A stretch of 64,000 nt of DNA, taken from positions 23,091 to 87,090 of the forward strand of contig CALLAU010000054.1 of assembly GCA_938002015.1 (NCBI GenBank). The letters are read 5' to 3'. This DNA comes from an uncultured Bdellovibrionales bacterium. Lineage in GTDB: Bacteria > Bdellovibrionota > Bdellovibrionia > Bdellovibrionales > UBA1609. Shown in pieces: positions 24,636-33,264 of this stretch. A program made the translations under genes and the position numbers. The first letter of the stretch is position 1; each line of letters begins with the position of its first letter. The notes below the pieces were generated by a model. The model was not told the origin of the DNA. It was given only the letters and a program-made list of their open reading frames with translations, and ran no database searches.

Positions 24636-25685
24636 TTGGCTAATTCTTTTAAAACTATCATTACACTCCTAATGATACATTTTAGCCCTATTCTTGCACA
24701 TGGGTCATCATGCAACGAACTTCTATTGGATACTCTTACAAGTAATCCGCATAGATCAACTGATTTAATTTTAGGCTCACGCGTATCACAAACGACTCGA
24801 GCGCTAAGAGCACGATTAAAAGCTCATTTTTCAAATGAAAAAAATCTTCAACTACAACTTTGGGAGCAGTTAGAAAGCAATGACTCTAAAGCAAAAGATA
24901 CCAAAAAAAAGTTAGAAGATACGCTACTATATGGAAAAATCATCAGTATGAGGTCAGTTGACACTACTAGAGACGTAAAATTTGTTGTGTTTGAAAATGG
25001 TATTGAAGCGGTATGGAAACCAGAGGGTGACTCTGATAGAGCTAGGCCTATGAATGAAGTTGCTGCATACGTGGTTGATAATACACTCGGTCTAAACTTA
25101 GTCCCGATTACAATCTTGCGAAGACTTAATGGAGTAAGAGGTTCGATGCAGGTTCGTATAACTGGCGCAAAGGAAAAAGGGGTTAAAATTCCTGCACCAA
25201 TCAAGCTACTGGATTTGTTGGTTGATAATTACGACCGTCATGCAAACCTTAATTGGCTGACCGCCCCTAACGGACGTATAGTAGCAATAGACCACGACAG
25301 TTATACATTTGGAAGACATGGCAGCACAAACATCCCAAGTCTTCTGAAACAAATTCAAAGCTTTAATGATGAAATTGATAGTTTAAATGAAGAGCTTAAC
25401 AAGCTAATAAGTCAATCTGAAAAATTACAACTTGCAGAAGCAATCAAAGGCTGGGTGTTTTCAAGAGATTACTCTTTACAAATAAAAAAAGATTACCAAA
25501 TAGCAATTCAGTCCCGTCCCAATGCAATATCTAAACTTGATGAAATCTCAACTAATGAGTGGAGGCGGTTACTCACTCCTTATCTTGACTCTGATCAAAT
25601 AGATGGTTTTTTAAATCGTAGACTTGAACTCCTGATCTATTTTGAACAAATAAATAGAACTGGAGAAATCTCTTTAACTCATTAA
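24636..25685 (+). CDS. Exported PI3/PI4-kinase-fold (HipA-like) protein
   Basis: This encodes 349 residues. The start TTG 24636 is chosen because GGAGG sits seven bases upstream and a signal peptide follows at once (residues 1-23, hydrophobic LLMIHFSPILAHG). The kinase-like core matches a small PI3/4-kinase-related family: Lys128 in EAVWKPEGD (ATP lysine), Glu141 in MNEVAAYVVDNTLGLNLVPI, catalytic loop DNYDRHANLNW with Asp200 and Asn204, and metal-binding IDHDSYTF (Asp219/221). All catalytic residues are present. Known members of this fold are cytoplasmic; a signal peptide implies action outside the cytoplasm, perhaps in another cell. Substrate (protein or lipid) unknown. It is monocistronic. 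Confidence 0.65.
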   Translation: MANSFKTIITLLMIHFSPILAHGSSCNELLLDTLTSNPHRSTDLILGSRVSQTTRALRARLKAHFSNEKNLQLQLWEQLESNDSKAKDTKKKLEDTLLYGKIISMRSVDTTRDVKFVVFENGIEAVWKPEGDSDRARPMNEVAAYVVDNTLGLNLVPITILRRLNGVRGSMQVRITGAKEKGVKIPAPIKLLDLLVDNYDRHANLNWLTAPNGRIVAIDHDSYTFGRHGSTNIPSLLKQIQSFNDEIDSLNEELNKLISQSEKLQLAEAIKGWVFSRDYSLQIKKDYQIAIQSRPNAISKLDEISTNEWRRLLTPYLDSDQIDGFLNRRLELLIYFEQINRTGEISLTH

Positions 25686-25798
25686 ACACTTGTTAGAAAT
25701 CTAAACGTAATCAGACCTAAAGTGCTTTCTTTAAAAAAGAAGGCGCCATAATTTTTTAACCTCAAAATTAATCGTTGTGATTAAAAACCAGAAGAGAG

Positions 25799-25838
25799 AA
25801 GCATATTTTAAAAAACTCAAGTTTTTATATATATGCTT
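25799..25838. terminator. Hairpin between convergent genes
   Basis: AAGCATA (25799-25805) pairs with TATGCTT (25832-25838), and inside it AAAAACT (25811-25817) pairs with AGTTTTT (25820-25826). A short T-run follows on the plus strand. It likely ends the minus-strand lipoprotein gene and possibly the plus-strand kinase-like gene. Confidence 0.5.
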
Positions 25839-25843
25839 TTAAA

Positions 25844-26737
25844 CTAAAGAGATTCACATCTATAAAAAGTAAGGTCTCTACTTTCTTCACCAACAACGAT
25901 CTGAGCTGTTCCACAGCCTGTGATTGATATAGCTACTTCTTCTCCCTCACTACATGAGCCTGTCCATGAGCCAGAAGTAGCACATGTGCAGTTAGAAGCC
26001 CAAGTTACATTTGATGGGGAGATCTCACACTCTCTACCTGATAATATGTTTCTAGTTTCTAGAGAGCCACCAGTTATTACTCTATTTGTTCTTGAGCTTC
26101 CTTGAATTGCTATAGGAGAGCCTGTTGTTGTTTCAAAATCAAAAATAGTCACACCACTAATTCTAATTCTTCTTCTTATACCATCATTTGAAAAAGAATA
26201 CGTACCTGCACTCGTTCTTGTTAAGGTTTGGCCAGTATTTCCTGATGTTGTAACTTCCATCTCCCCGCCTCTTGTACCTGAAATATTAAAGTTTGGAGCT
26301 CTCGTTACAGACTCTCCGTCATCATTTATTTGGCAAGCGTTTCCATTATCATTAAATGTCAGGTTAACTGTACCGGTAAAAAGAGCTCCACCAACTAAGC
26401 ACTCATCAAAGTCTCTAATGATTTGATTTGCACTGCACGAACTAAAGGTATTTACTTCTGAGCACTGAGCTGCAAAGGCTTTAGTAATAAGAGCATCTTT
26501 TATCGAGTAGGTTTTTACAGGCTGCTTAAGTTTTCTAGCAAAGATTTCTTTTTCTTGATTTAAAAAACTAATATTACCATCTTGCCCACCTGTTTCATCT
26601 ACTGCAGACATTAAACCACCAACCTGCTGAGCAAGTTCTTGAATATCAATACTATCTACCCCGTCATCACTTTTGCATGAGATTAATGTAGTCACAGATA
26701 AGAAAAATATTAAAATAAGCTTAAATTTATTCATCAC
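25844..26737 (-). CDS. Lipoprotein of unknown function
   Basis: These 297 residues start MMNKFKLILIFFLSVTTLISC with lipobox LISC. The second Met may be the start. The mature protein has a helical N-terminal part and a beta-rich part (120-297) with about ten Cys, including CTCATSGSWTGSC and CGTAQIVV, so disulfide-stabilised sheets are likely. Many Thr, Ser and Gly recall adhesin-like or repeat proteins, but no domain is recognised. It ends at the hairpin at 25799-25838. Confidence 0.7.
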   Translation of the reverse strand: MMNKFKLILIFFLSVTTLISCKSDDGVDSIDIQELAQQVGGLMSAVDETGGQDGNISFLNQEKEIFARKLKQPVKTYSIKDALITKAFAAQCSEVNTFSSCSANQIIRDFDECLVGGALFTGTVNLTFNDNGNACQINDDGESVTRAPNFNISGTRGGEMEVTTSGNTGQTLTRTSAGTYSFSNDGIRRRIRISGVTIFDFETTTGSPIAIQGSSRTNRVITGGSLETRNILSGRECEISPSNVTWASNCTCATSGSWTGSCSEGEEVAISITGCGTAQIVVGEESRDLTFYRCESL

Positions 26738-26854
26738 TAAAAAGTACTCCCTACTTTGTGGTTAAAGTAAGAATTATACTTTCTAAAATAGAGTTTTTTC
26801 TAGTTGAACTTAAGGCCAGAACTGGCCTAGATGAAACAAACCTCTTTATACTAA

Positions 26855-28321
26855 TTAACCAATAAGCTTATCAGCTCTTAAGACTAGCTCACTTACAGGA
26901 ATAAGAGGGATAAGGTCCTTAATCTCCGTACCTTGAGCTTTTCCAATAGAGGCCACTCTAATTGGCATAAACAAGAACTTACCCTTTACTTCAGCCTCAG
27001 CTTTTACAGTATTAATAAGCCCATCAATCTGTTCAGGATTTATATATTCAGATTCAGCTTTAGAGAGTAAGCCTTTCCAGACTTGTAAAACTTTTGAAGT
27101 TGACTCCCAAGAGATCACATCTTTTGCTTGATCATTTAAATCAAGTTCACCACCAAGTTTAAGCATCTCATATAAAGGAGCTGCATCATCAAGCGTTTCC
27201 ATTGAAGATTTTAAAGCACTAAAAGATTTTTCTCTCCAGTCACCACTTTCAGGGAACTTCCAATCTGATTTAAAAAACTCTTTTGATCTTTTAAAAAAGT
27301 CTTCTGTATTCATCTCTCTTAAATACTGTGCGTTCATCCATTTAAGTTTTTCTTGATCAAAAACTGCAGATGCTGAATGAAGCCTCTCAGTTGAAAACTC
27401 TTTTATCATCTGCTCCATAGAAAGAATCTCTTCTCCACTTGGAGAACTCCATCCAACAAGTGCAATGAAGTTTGATAAAGCCTGTGGAAGATAACCTTTT
27501 TCTTTAAAGTCAGTTAAACTTGCGGCTCCATGCCTTTTTGAGAGCTTTTGTCTATCTCCACCTAACATAATTGAGAGATGAGCATAAATTGGAGCTTCCA
27601 TTTTTAAAGCTTCAATAATCATAAGTTGTCTTAAAGTATTATTAAGGTGCTCTTCTGCTCTAAAGACATGAGAGATTTTCATTAAGGCATCATCAACAGC
27701 GCAAACAAAGTTATAAACAGGCATCCCGTTTGATCTAGCAATCACGAAATCACCAATCATAGAAGCAGGAAGAGAAACCTCTCCTCTTACTAAGTCTTTA
27801 AAAGTATAAAGTTTTTCACCATGATCGTTTTTAAACCTGATTGTTGGTTTTTCACCGTTATCAATTTTCTCTTTTGCTTGATCAACAGACCAGTCTCTAT
27901 AAGGGCTGTTTGGCCTAAAAGGCTCACCAGCTTTTTTTGCTTCTTCTCTTTGAGCATCAAGCTCTTCTTCAGTTAAGAAACAGTAATAAGCTCTGCCGTC
28001 TTTAATCAGTTCATTTATGTGTTTAAAATAAATCTCTTTTCTATCACTTTGCCTATAAGGACCGAAATCACCTTTTTCATCTAAAGTCTTTGGAGCGGGT
28101 CCCTCATCCCATTTAAGACCCATCCAAGAAAGGTCATCAAGCATAGAAACTAAAGACTCAGTAGTAGATCTTGCTTCATCAGTATCTTCTACCCTTAAAA
28201 CAAAAGAACCTCCATGCTGTTTAGCAAAGAGGTAATTATAAAGCGCTGTTCTTGCTCCGCCTACATGAAGGTAACCTGTAGGACTTGGAGCAAATCTTAC
28301 TCTTACGTTAGAATTTTTCAT
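26855..28321 (-). CDS. gltX: Glutamyl-tRNA synthetase
   Basis: The 488-residue product starts at ATG 28321 (MKNSNVRVRFAPSPTGYLHV); the frame stays open 69 bases further to 28390, but that would overlap carD. The class I signature HIGH appears as HVGG in PSPTGYLHVGGARTALYNYL and KMSKS as KLSKRHG. Length and ELxAEEHLNNTLRQ segment match GluRS. It charges tRNA-Glu; whether it also charges tRNA-Gln cannot be told. It lies 13 bases after carD, an operon. Confidence 0.97.
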   Translation of the reverse strand: MKNSNVRVRFAPSPTGYLHVGGARTALYNYLFAKQHGGSFVLRVEDTDEARSTTESLVSMLDDLSWMGLKWDEGPAPKTLDEKGDFGPYRQSDRKEIYFKHINELIKDGRAYYCFLTEEELDAQREEAKKAGEPFRPNSPYRDWSVDQAKEKIDNGEKPTIRFKNDHGEKLYTFKDLVRGEVSLPASMIGDFVIARSNGMPVYNFVCAVDDALMKISHVFRAEEHLNNTLRQLMIIEALKMEAPIYAHLSIMLGGDRQKLSKRHGAASLTDFKEKGYLPQALSNFIALVGWSSPSGEEILSMEQMIKEFSTERLHSASAVFDQEKLKWMNAQYLREMNTEDFFKRSKEFFKSDWKFPESGDWREKSFSALKSSMETLDDAAPLYEMLKLGGELDLNDQAKDVISWESTSKVLQVWKGLLSKAESEYINPEQIDGLINTVKAEAEVKGKFLFMPIRVASIGKAQGTEIKDLIPLIPVSELVLRADKLIG

Positions 28322-28334
28322 TGAATCGCTATTA

Positions 28335-28847
28335 TTACTGGAGTTGTGCTTGTGGTTGATCATTAAGACCAAAGATAGCAGCGACTTCATCAGAATTCAA
28401 AACTTCTTGATCTGTTGCAAGTGTCAATTCTCTAAGAAGTAAGCCTCTTGCTGTATCAAGCATCTTTTTCTCACCAAAAGAAAGGTCCTTATCTACTTTA
28501 AGAACAAAAAGATCTCTTAAAACTTCAGCAATTTCATAAACTGAACCTGTTTTAATCTTATCCATATAATCACGGTATCTTCTATTCCAGGTCTGATTAT
28601 CAACCTTAGCTTCTTTTTCTTTAAGGATTTCAATCACTTTATCAGCTTCAGATTTATTAATGATGTGGCGAAGTCCAACAACTTCTACTCTATTTTGTGG
28701 AACCATTACTTTTGCACCAGAGTCTTCAATTTTTACAGAATAAAAGATCTCTTTTGTTCCAAAAAACTCTTTAGTCTCAATAGCTGTAACTTGAACAACT
28801 CCGTACCCTGGATAAACCGCATTATCGCCAACTTCAAATGATACCAT
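28335..28847 (-). CDS. carD: CarD-family transcriptional regulator
   Basis: These 170 residues have an N-terminal CarD/TRCF RNA polymerase-interaction domain (FEVGDNAVYPGYGVVQVTAI, then YSVKIEDSGAKVMVPQNRVE, about 1-65) and a C-terminal helical DNA-binding domain with TWNRRYRDYMDKIKTGSVYE and ALxxLxxREL-like ARGLLLRELTLA. CarD binds the beta subunit and stabilises the open promoter complex, often at rRNA genes. AAGGAG lies eight bases before the ATG. It heads the carD-gltX operon. Confidence 0.95.
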   Translation of the reverse strand: MVSFEVGDNAVYPGYGVVQVTAIETKEFFGTKEIFYSVKIEDSGAKVMVPQNRVEVVGLRHIINKSEADKVIEILKEKEAKVDNQTWNRRYRDYMDKIKTGSVYEIAEVLRDLFVLKVDKDLSFGEKKMLDTARGLLLRELTLATDQEVLNSDEVAAIFGLNDQPQAQLQ

Positions 28848-29019
28848 GTATGATGCTCCTTAATAGATCTTGCACTTTTAAAGTGCAGTGTTGTTTAAAT
28901 ATATAACATTTATTACGCGTACTATCAATGTAGCCCTTCTTAAGAGCCAATTTACGACCACTGTATGTAAACTTTTCTAAGACTGTAAATGAAGTTTCTA
29001 TTTCTTTTATCAATCTCAC

Positions 29020-30003
29020 TTAAAAAAACTCCGGCCTGTATTCAAAATGCATAGTATCAAAGTGGTGCCAGTGCCCACCCCAGATAAATCCTTCTTCAGC
29101 AAATACTCTCACCACTTCCTCAGGAAAATGATCAAACCTGTCTTCAACGATAAGAACCTCAAGCTCTTTTTCACTTGCTTGGTTGCGAGCCTCAACACTT
29201 CCTCTTGTTCTAGGCTCTGGGCAACGAAGTGGGGCTATACAACGAGATACCCACTTCCAGTAAGAGTCATTAAAGTTTAAATTCTCACTTGCTCTTTTAA
29301 GTGTAAAATCAATAGCTATCCCCCAGGAATGAGCTGAAAGCCTGTTTGTTCCACTTATATACCTTAAATTAAAGCCTCCAGCCATATTACGATTATTCTT
29401 AATCCAAGTAGCAGATTCAGGCGCTTCATTTAAAAGCCTGTCATTAACCCTTCTTAAAGACTCAGCGGCACTGTTTCTTTTATTAAAAGGAATTTTAAAC
29501 CCTAAAAAATCAACTTCAATAATTTCTTCTCTTAAGTATCTATTTAAAGTGTTTAAATCTGAACTAGAGAAACTGTCTTTTGCAGTAATCCCTAAAACAC
29601 TTTCTGGTAATTTCTCTATGTCTAAATATGTATTTAAAAAAACCTGATCACTTCTTATTCTTCCTGGAGATTCATTGTATTTAAAAACTGGAGCGCTATA
29701 AGAGTCTGGATAAGACTGACTCAAGATATCAGATACTGAGACATCGTTAAGTTGAGCTAAGTACTCTGACTTGTTATTTAAGTTGTAAGAGCTTGGGTTC
29801 TCACAATAAAGAACTCTCCCATTCTTTAAAAAAACAAGATTACCCGCCTGATCAAAACTACTTACAGCTTCAGGGTAAGCCTCAGCTACAACCTCACATT
29901 TTTGTACGGGGTTATATTCAACAAGGTTTTTAACGTTATACTTAGCATAAGAGAGTTGACTCAAGCCTAAAATAACCAATTGTATACTTATTAACGTTCT
30001 CAT
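29020..30003 (-). CDS. Secreted M15-family (VanY/M15_4-like) peptidase
   Basis: These 327 residues have a signal peptide (MRTLISIQLVILGLSQLSYA). The C-terminal third carries the zinc peptidase motif: RLSAHSWGIAIDFTL (His and Asp ligands) and GGHWHHFDTMHFEYRPEFF (Asp and the distal His in MHFE). These match M15 D-alanyl-D-alanine carboxypeptidases and L-Ala-D-Glu endopeptidases. The N-terminal 200 residues have no assignment and may be a wall-binding or regulatory part. Likely periplasmic or released peptidoglycan hydrolase. Confidence 0.85.
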   Translation of the reverse strand: MRTLISIQLVILGLSQLSYAKYNVKNLVEYNPVQKCEVVAEAYPEAVSSFDQAGNLVFLKNGRVLYCENPSSYNLNNKSEYLAQLNDVSVSDILSQSYPDSYSAPVFKYNESPGRIRSDQVFLNTYLDIEKLPESVLGITAKDSFSSSDLNTLNRYLREEIIEVDFLGFKIPFNKRNSAAESLRRVNDRLLNEAPESATWIKNNRNMAGGFNLRYISGTNRLSAHSWGIAIDFTLKRASENLNFNDSYWKWVSRCIAPLRCPEPRTRGSVEARNQASEKELEVLIVEDRFDHFPEEVVRVFAEEGFIWGGHWHHFDTMHFEYRPEFF

Positions 30004-30139
30004 TAGGTACTAGAGAGCAAAGATTAGACCAGAACTAACTCCGGCCCATATCTAAAACAACACAGTTTAAAAGCAGATCAACCTCTTAGTAAGACTCTTG
30101 ATGCCATGAAATGGCACCTCAAACTGACTAAATACGCAG

Positions 30140-31519
30140 TTAATCTTTAACAGCTAGCCCACTTGGAACTCTATCTGGCTCTCTAACTCTGCCTAAAAAA
30201 CTTCGATCTGTTAGTGACTCTAAAAACTCGACAATAAAGTCAATATCTTCCTCATACACATTCTCAACAGATTTTAAGTGCTCAGACCTTGATGCAAGCC
30301 TTGCTTGGTTTCTTTCCCAGTTTAAATCACATATTGATGAATAATCAAAAACTGAATCCATAACGACATAGTTTTCTGGGTTAGCCTCTAATGCTTCATA
30401 AACACGCTCAGGAAAAATATGGTGCCTAACAACATCTCTTAAGTCTTTAAACACGCCGCTATGAAAATACGGTGAAGTTAATTCTACATTCCTAAGTGTA
30501 GGAGTTTTAAATTTATACTTATCGGCTGAGTTTCCATTTAAAAAAGCCATTCCTGTGTCTTCACCAATTAAACTATCTTTACCTGAAAGTTTAGACTTAC
30601 CAGGCCCTAGTTGAGGTGCTCCAACAGAATGAAATTTAAAATCTGTAAAATGACTTCCTGAATGACAACTCAAACATTTACCCTTTCCTGCAAAAAGCTC
30701 AGCTCCTTTAATCTGATTTTCTGTTAAAGCCAAATCATCGCCATCTAAAAACTTATCAAAAGAAGACTTATCAGCTCTAAAAGCTTTTGTCTCATAAGCA
30801 CCGATGGCTCTTGCTACATGGCCAAAGTTAAATTTTCTAACTCCAGGATAGGCTTTACTAAATAAGACTTTATACTCAGTAACCCCGTTTTCTTCTCCAA
30901 CCAATCGGTCTGTTAAACGCTTCCAAACCTCTTCATTATCTTTTGCATCAGCAATTTCATTTTCTCCAAAGTCTCCTCTCATCTCATGATGTGAAGTTAC
31001 AGGAAACATTGCTTGTACTGCAGCCAAAGTCTTTAACTCACTTGCTATGTGCTTAAGTTTCGGGGACTTTCCATTTAATTTAGGCTCAGGTGTTTTAAGT
31101 TCTTTTGAAAAACGATCAAGAGCAATTCTACCGTCCCACATTGCTGTATGAAAACTATCAAAACCTATATTAAAAGCTGCAGGAGCATTACGAGGTATCA
31201 AATTCCCTTTGTCTATCGAGCGGTCTAAACCCAAACCCGTTGCACCTGTTCCAAGTGGAAGAGGTAAGCCATCAACACTTGCAATGCTAGTATGATGGCA
31301 AGTAGCACATGAAATATTTTTATTTCCAGATAGAATCTTATCAAAAAATAAAAGCTCTCCTAAAGAAACTATATCTTCTGATTCAATATTCAATTTTTCT
31401 TTAAAAAGAGGCTCAACACCTCTAGAAAAAAAACTCTCTCTTAAATTTAAAAGCCTCTCGCTAGCGAATACATCTTGTACTAAAAAAATAATACTAATTA
31501 AAAAAAGATTTTTTTTCAT
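30140..31519 (-). CDS. Di-haem cytochrome c peroxidase (CcpA/MauG family)
   Basis: These 459 residues are longer than the usual 320-350. The signal peptide is residues 1-19. Two haem c sites are present: Cys71-x-x-Cys74-His75 (CATCHH) and Cys282-x-x-Cys-His (CLSCHSG). Family segments include LGELLFFDKILSGNKNISC, RNAPAAFNIGFDSFHTAMWD-like context, and FKTPTLRNVELTSPYFHSG near 340-360. Bacterial family members reduce periplasmic H2O2 (CcpA) or oxidise protein residues (MauG); which applies here is unclear. It lies 16 bases behind the animal-type haem peroxidase gene, so they share an operon. Confidence 0.9.
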   Translation of the reverse strand: MKKNLFLISIIFLVQDVFASERLLNLRESFFSRGVEPLFKEKLNIESEDIVSLGELLFFDKILSGNKNISCATCHHTSIASVDGLPLPLGTGATGLGLDRSIDKGNLIPRNAPAAFNIGFDSFHTAMWDGRIALDRFSKELKTPEPKLNGKSPKLKHIASELKTLAAVQAMFPVTSHHEMRGDFGENEIADAKDNEEVWKRLTDRLVGEENGVTEYKVLFSKAYPGVRKFNFGHVARAIGAYETKAFRADKSSFDKFLDGDDLALTENQIKGAELFAGKGKCLSCHSGSHFTDFKFHSVGAPQLGPGKSKLSGKDSLIGEDTGMAFLNGNSADKYKFKTPTLRNVELTSPYFHSGVFKDLRDVVRHHIFPERVYEALEANPENYVVMDSVFDYSSICDLNWERNQARLASRSEHLKSVENVYEEDIDFIVEFLESLTDRSFLGRVREPDRVPSGLAVKD

Positions 31520-31535
31520 TACTCCCCCGACTAGC

Positions 31536-33131
31536 TTACTCTACAATAAATGCATTCTCTGAAATCTGATCAGCAGAAATTCTTGAGTTACGTACAATGA
31601 TTTTTGATAAAGTCTGAGCTTTAATTGCATCAACAAACTTATCTTCATAAGTGTTCGTAAACCAGAACCTGTCAGCATCTCTTAAAAGCTCAAACTGTCT
31701 AGCTATAATGTTTGAAGCTGTCGCCCCTAAAAGTGCTGAATTAGAAGCTTTTTCAGCTATAAGACCTAACCATGGGTCAATGTCATCTACTGTTGGATAC
31801 ATTGCAGACATGCTTAAGTTAAAATCACCGTAATCAGAGATCTCATTAAATTCTTTTACTCTTGAAAAACCAACCGCTTCCCTTAAGTCATTATAACTTG
31901 GAATACCATGGTCTCTTCCTCTTTGAAGATTAAAGGCAAATAGGTCAAAAATTCCTTCCTCAGGGAAAATGATTAAGAAGTTTTGAAGCTCTTCATTAAT
32001 CATTGGATCTCTTTCTTGAGCCACATGCTTAGAAAAACCTAGCATGATGCTATCAAGACCTGATCTTCCATACTCTGTAGGGTTAAAGAAAGAATCTCTA
32101 AGCTTTACAAAGAACGCCTGACCTTCTGGGTTTTCTAAGTAGAAATCTCCAGAAACTAATGTGTGTCCCATTCTAAAAGCTGAAGTGGAAAATTCAGAAA
32201 AAACTGCTGCTTTTAAATCTTCATCGTATTTTGAATCTACAGATGGAGCGTAAGTTCCAGTTAAGATAGGTAAGAATTCATTAAAAGTAATGTTTTGAAT
32301 CTCTGCTATAACAATTGCTCTAGCTTTTTGATAAAGATCTTCCCCACTCATCTCAGGATTTGCTGCTTTTAACTCACCAGCCCAGTAGTTATGTTCTCTT
32401 ACAAAAAGATTATGTATAGCCATCAAACCTATATGATCATTTGCTCTAATATCTCCTGCTGCAAAAAAGTGAGGTGATTCACTTGGAAGGTTTTGAAGAC
32501 CCCAAATGTTTTTAGGAAGGTATCCGTTTTCATCAAGGATCATTTTCCCTGTTCCATCCATTGTTCTTAGTGTTTGAGCTCTTACATCATCAGCGCCATA
32601 AACCATTGAACCATCAACATATGAAGTTGTTCTGTTTACCTGCTCTCTTACTCCATTTACTAAAACACTTTCAGATCTATGAAAAACCATTTTATTAGTT
32701 CCAGTGCAGCTAAGGTCAAAATACCTGTCACATTTAGGAACAGGGATATCCATAGACTCTTCTTTATTTACATCAGTAAGTGTGATGTCATGATCCATAA
32801 ACTGACCCCAAAGCCATAAAAAATCTGAAGCGTTTTTATAGTTTTGAGTTTCTTGTGCTTGAAAGAACTGGTTACTGATTTCTCTAGCATTTATATCTCT
32901 ATCAACAGGAAGGCTTACACCATCTGCGTAATCATATGGAGCCATTCTAATAAAGGGAGTCACAGGGGTTCCTGCTAATGGGTCCTTTAGGTTAACCCTT
33001 TCTCCAGTAATAGATCTCACTTCTGTTAAAACAGAATCAGACATATAGTCTAAAATGCTTTGCTCTGCAGTTGCTGCAAACAAATTTTGCGTAAAAAACA
33101 AACTTATAAATAAAATTAAAACACGTAACAT
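31536..33131 (-). CDS. Animal-type haem peroxidase (peroxidasin/myeloperoxidase superfamily)
   Basis: The 531-residue product starts at ATG 33131, with GGGGGGAG eight bases upstream; a longer frame to 33170 would put 13 residues ahead of the signal peptide MLRVLILFISLFFTQNLFA. The distal haem region is WLWGQFMDHDITLTD (Gln and His about residue 113-114). The proximal ligand is in STSAFRMGHTLVSG (Arg and His about 320-323), and FNLQRGRDHGIPSYNDLR is a family hallmark near 400. These enzymes oxidise halides or phenols with H2O2. Being exported and next to a cytochrome c peroxidase suggests a periplasmic or extracellular peroxide-using system. Confidence 0.93.
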   Translation of the reverse strand: MLRVLILFISLFFTQNLFAATAEQSILDYMSDSVLTEVRSITGERVNLKDPLAGTPVTPFIRMAPYDYADGVSLPVDRDINAREISNQFFQAQETQNYKNASDFLWLWGQFMDHDITLTDVNKEESMDIPVPKCDRYFDLSCTGTNKMVFHRSESVLVNGVREQVNRTTSYVDGSMVYGADDVRAQTLRTMDGTGKMILDENGYLPKNIWGLQNLPSESPHFFAAGDIRANDHIGLMAIHNLFVREHNYWAGELKAANPEMSGEDLYQKARAIVIAEIQNITFNEFLPILTGTYAPSVDSKYDEDLKAAVFSEFSTSAFRMGHTLVSGDFYLENPEGQAFFVKLRDSFFNPTEYGRSGLDSIMLGFSKHVAQERDPMINEELQNFLIIFPEEGIFDLFAFNLQRGRDHGIPSYNDLREAVGFSRVKEFNEISDYGDFNLSMSAMYPTVDDIDPWLGLIAEKASNSALLGATASNIIARQFELLRDADRFWFTNTYEDKFVDAIKAQTLSKIIVRNSRISADQISENAFIVE

Positions 33132-33264
33132 GCTTTGCTCCCCCCTCTTGGAATAGGGGAAAGCTATCACCCAAGGGGTTTATGGTCTAGGCGCATACCT
33201 AGTATAGCTTAAGACTATTTCTTTAAAAAACTTAAATTAGCTTTTAAATAAAGCAGAAAAAGCT

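Noticed and set aside
28834..29019. 61-residue minus-strand ORF before carD
   Set aside because: It covers the carD ribosome site and promoter region and has no features of a protein.
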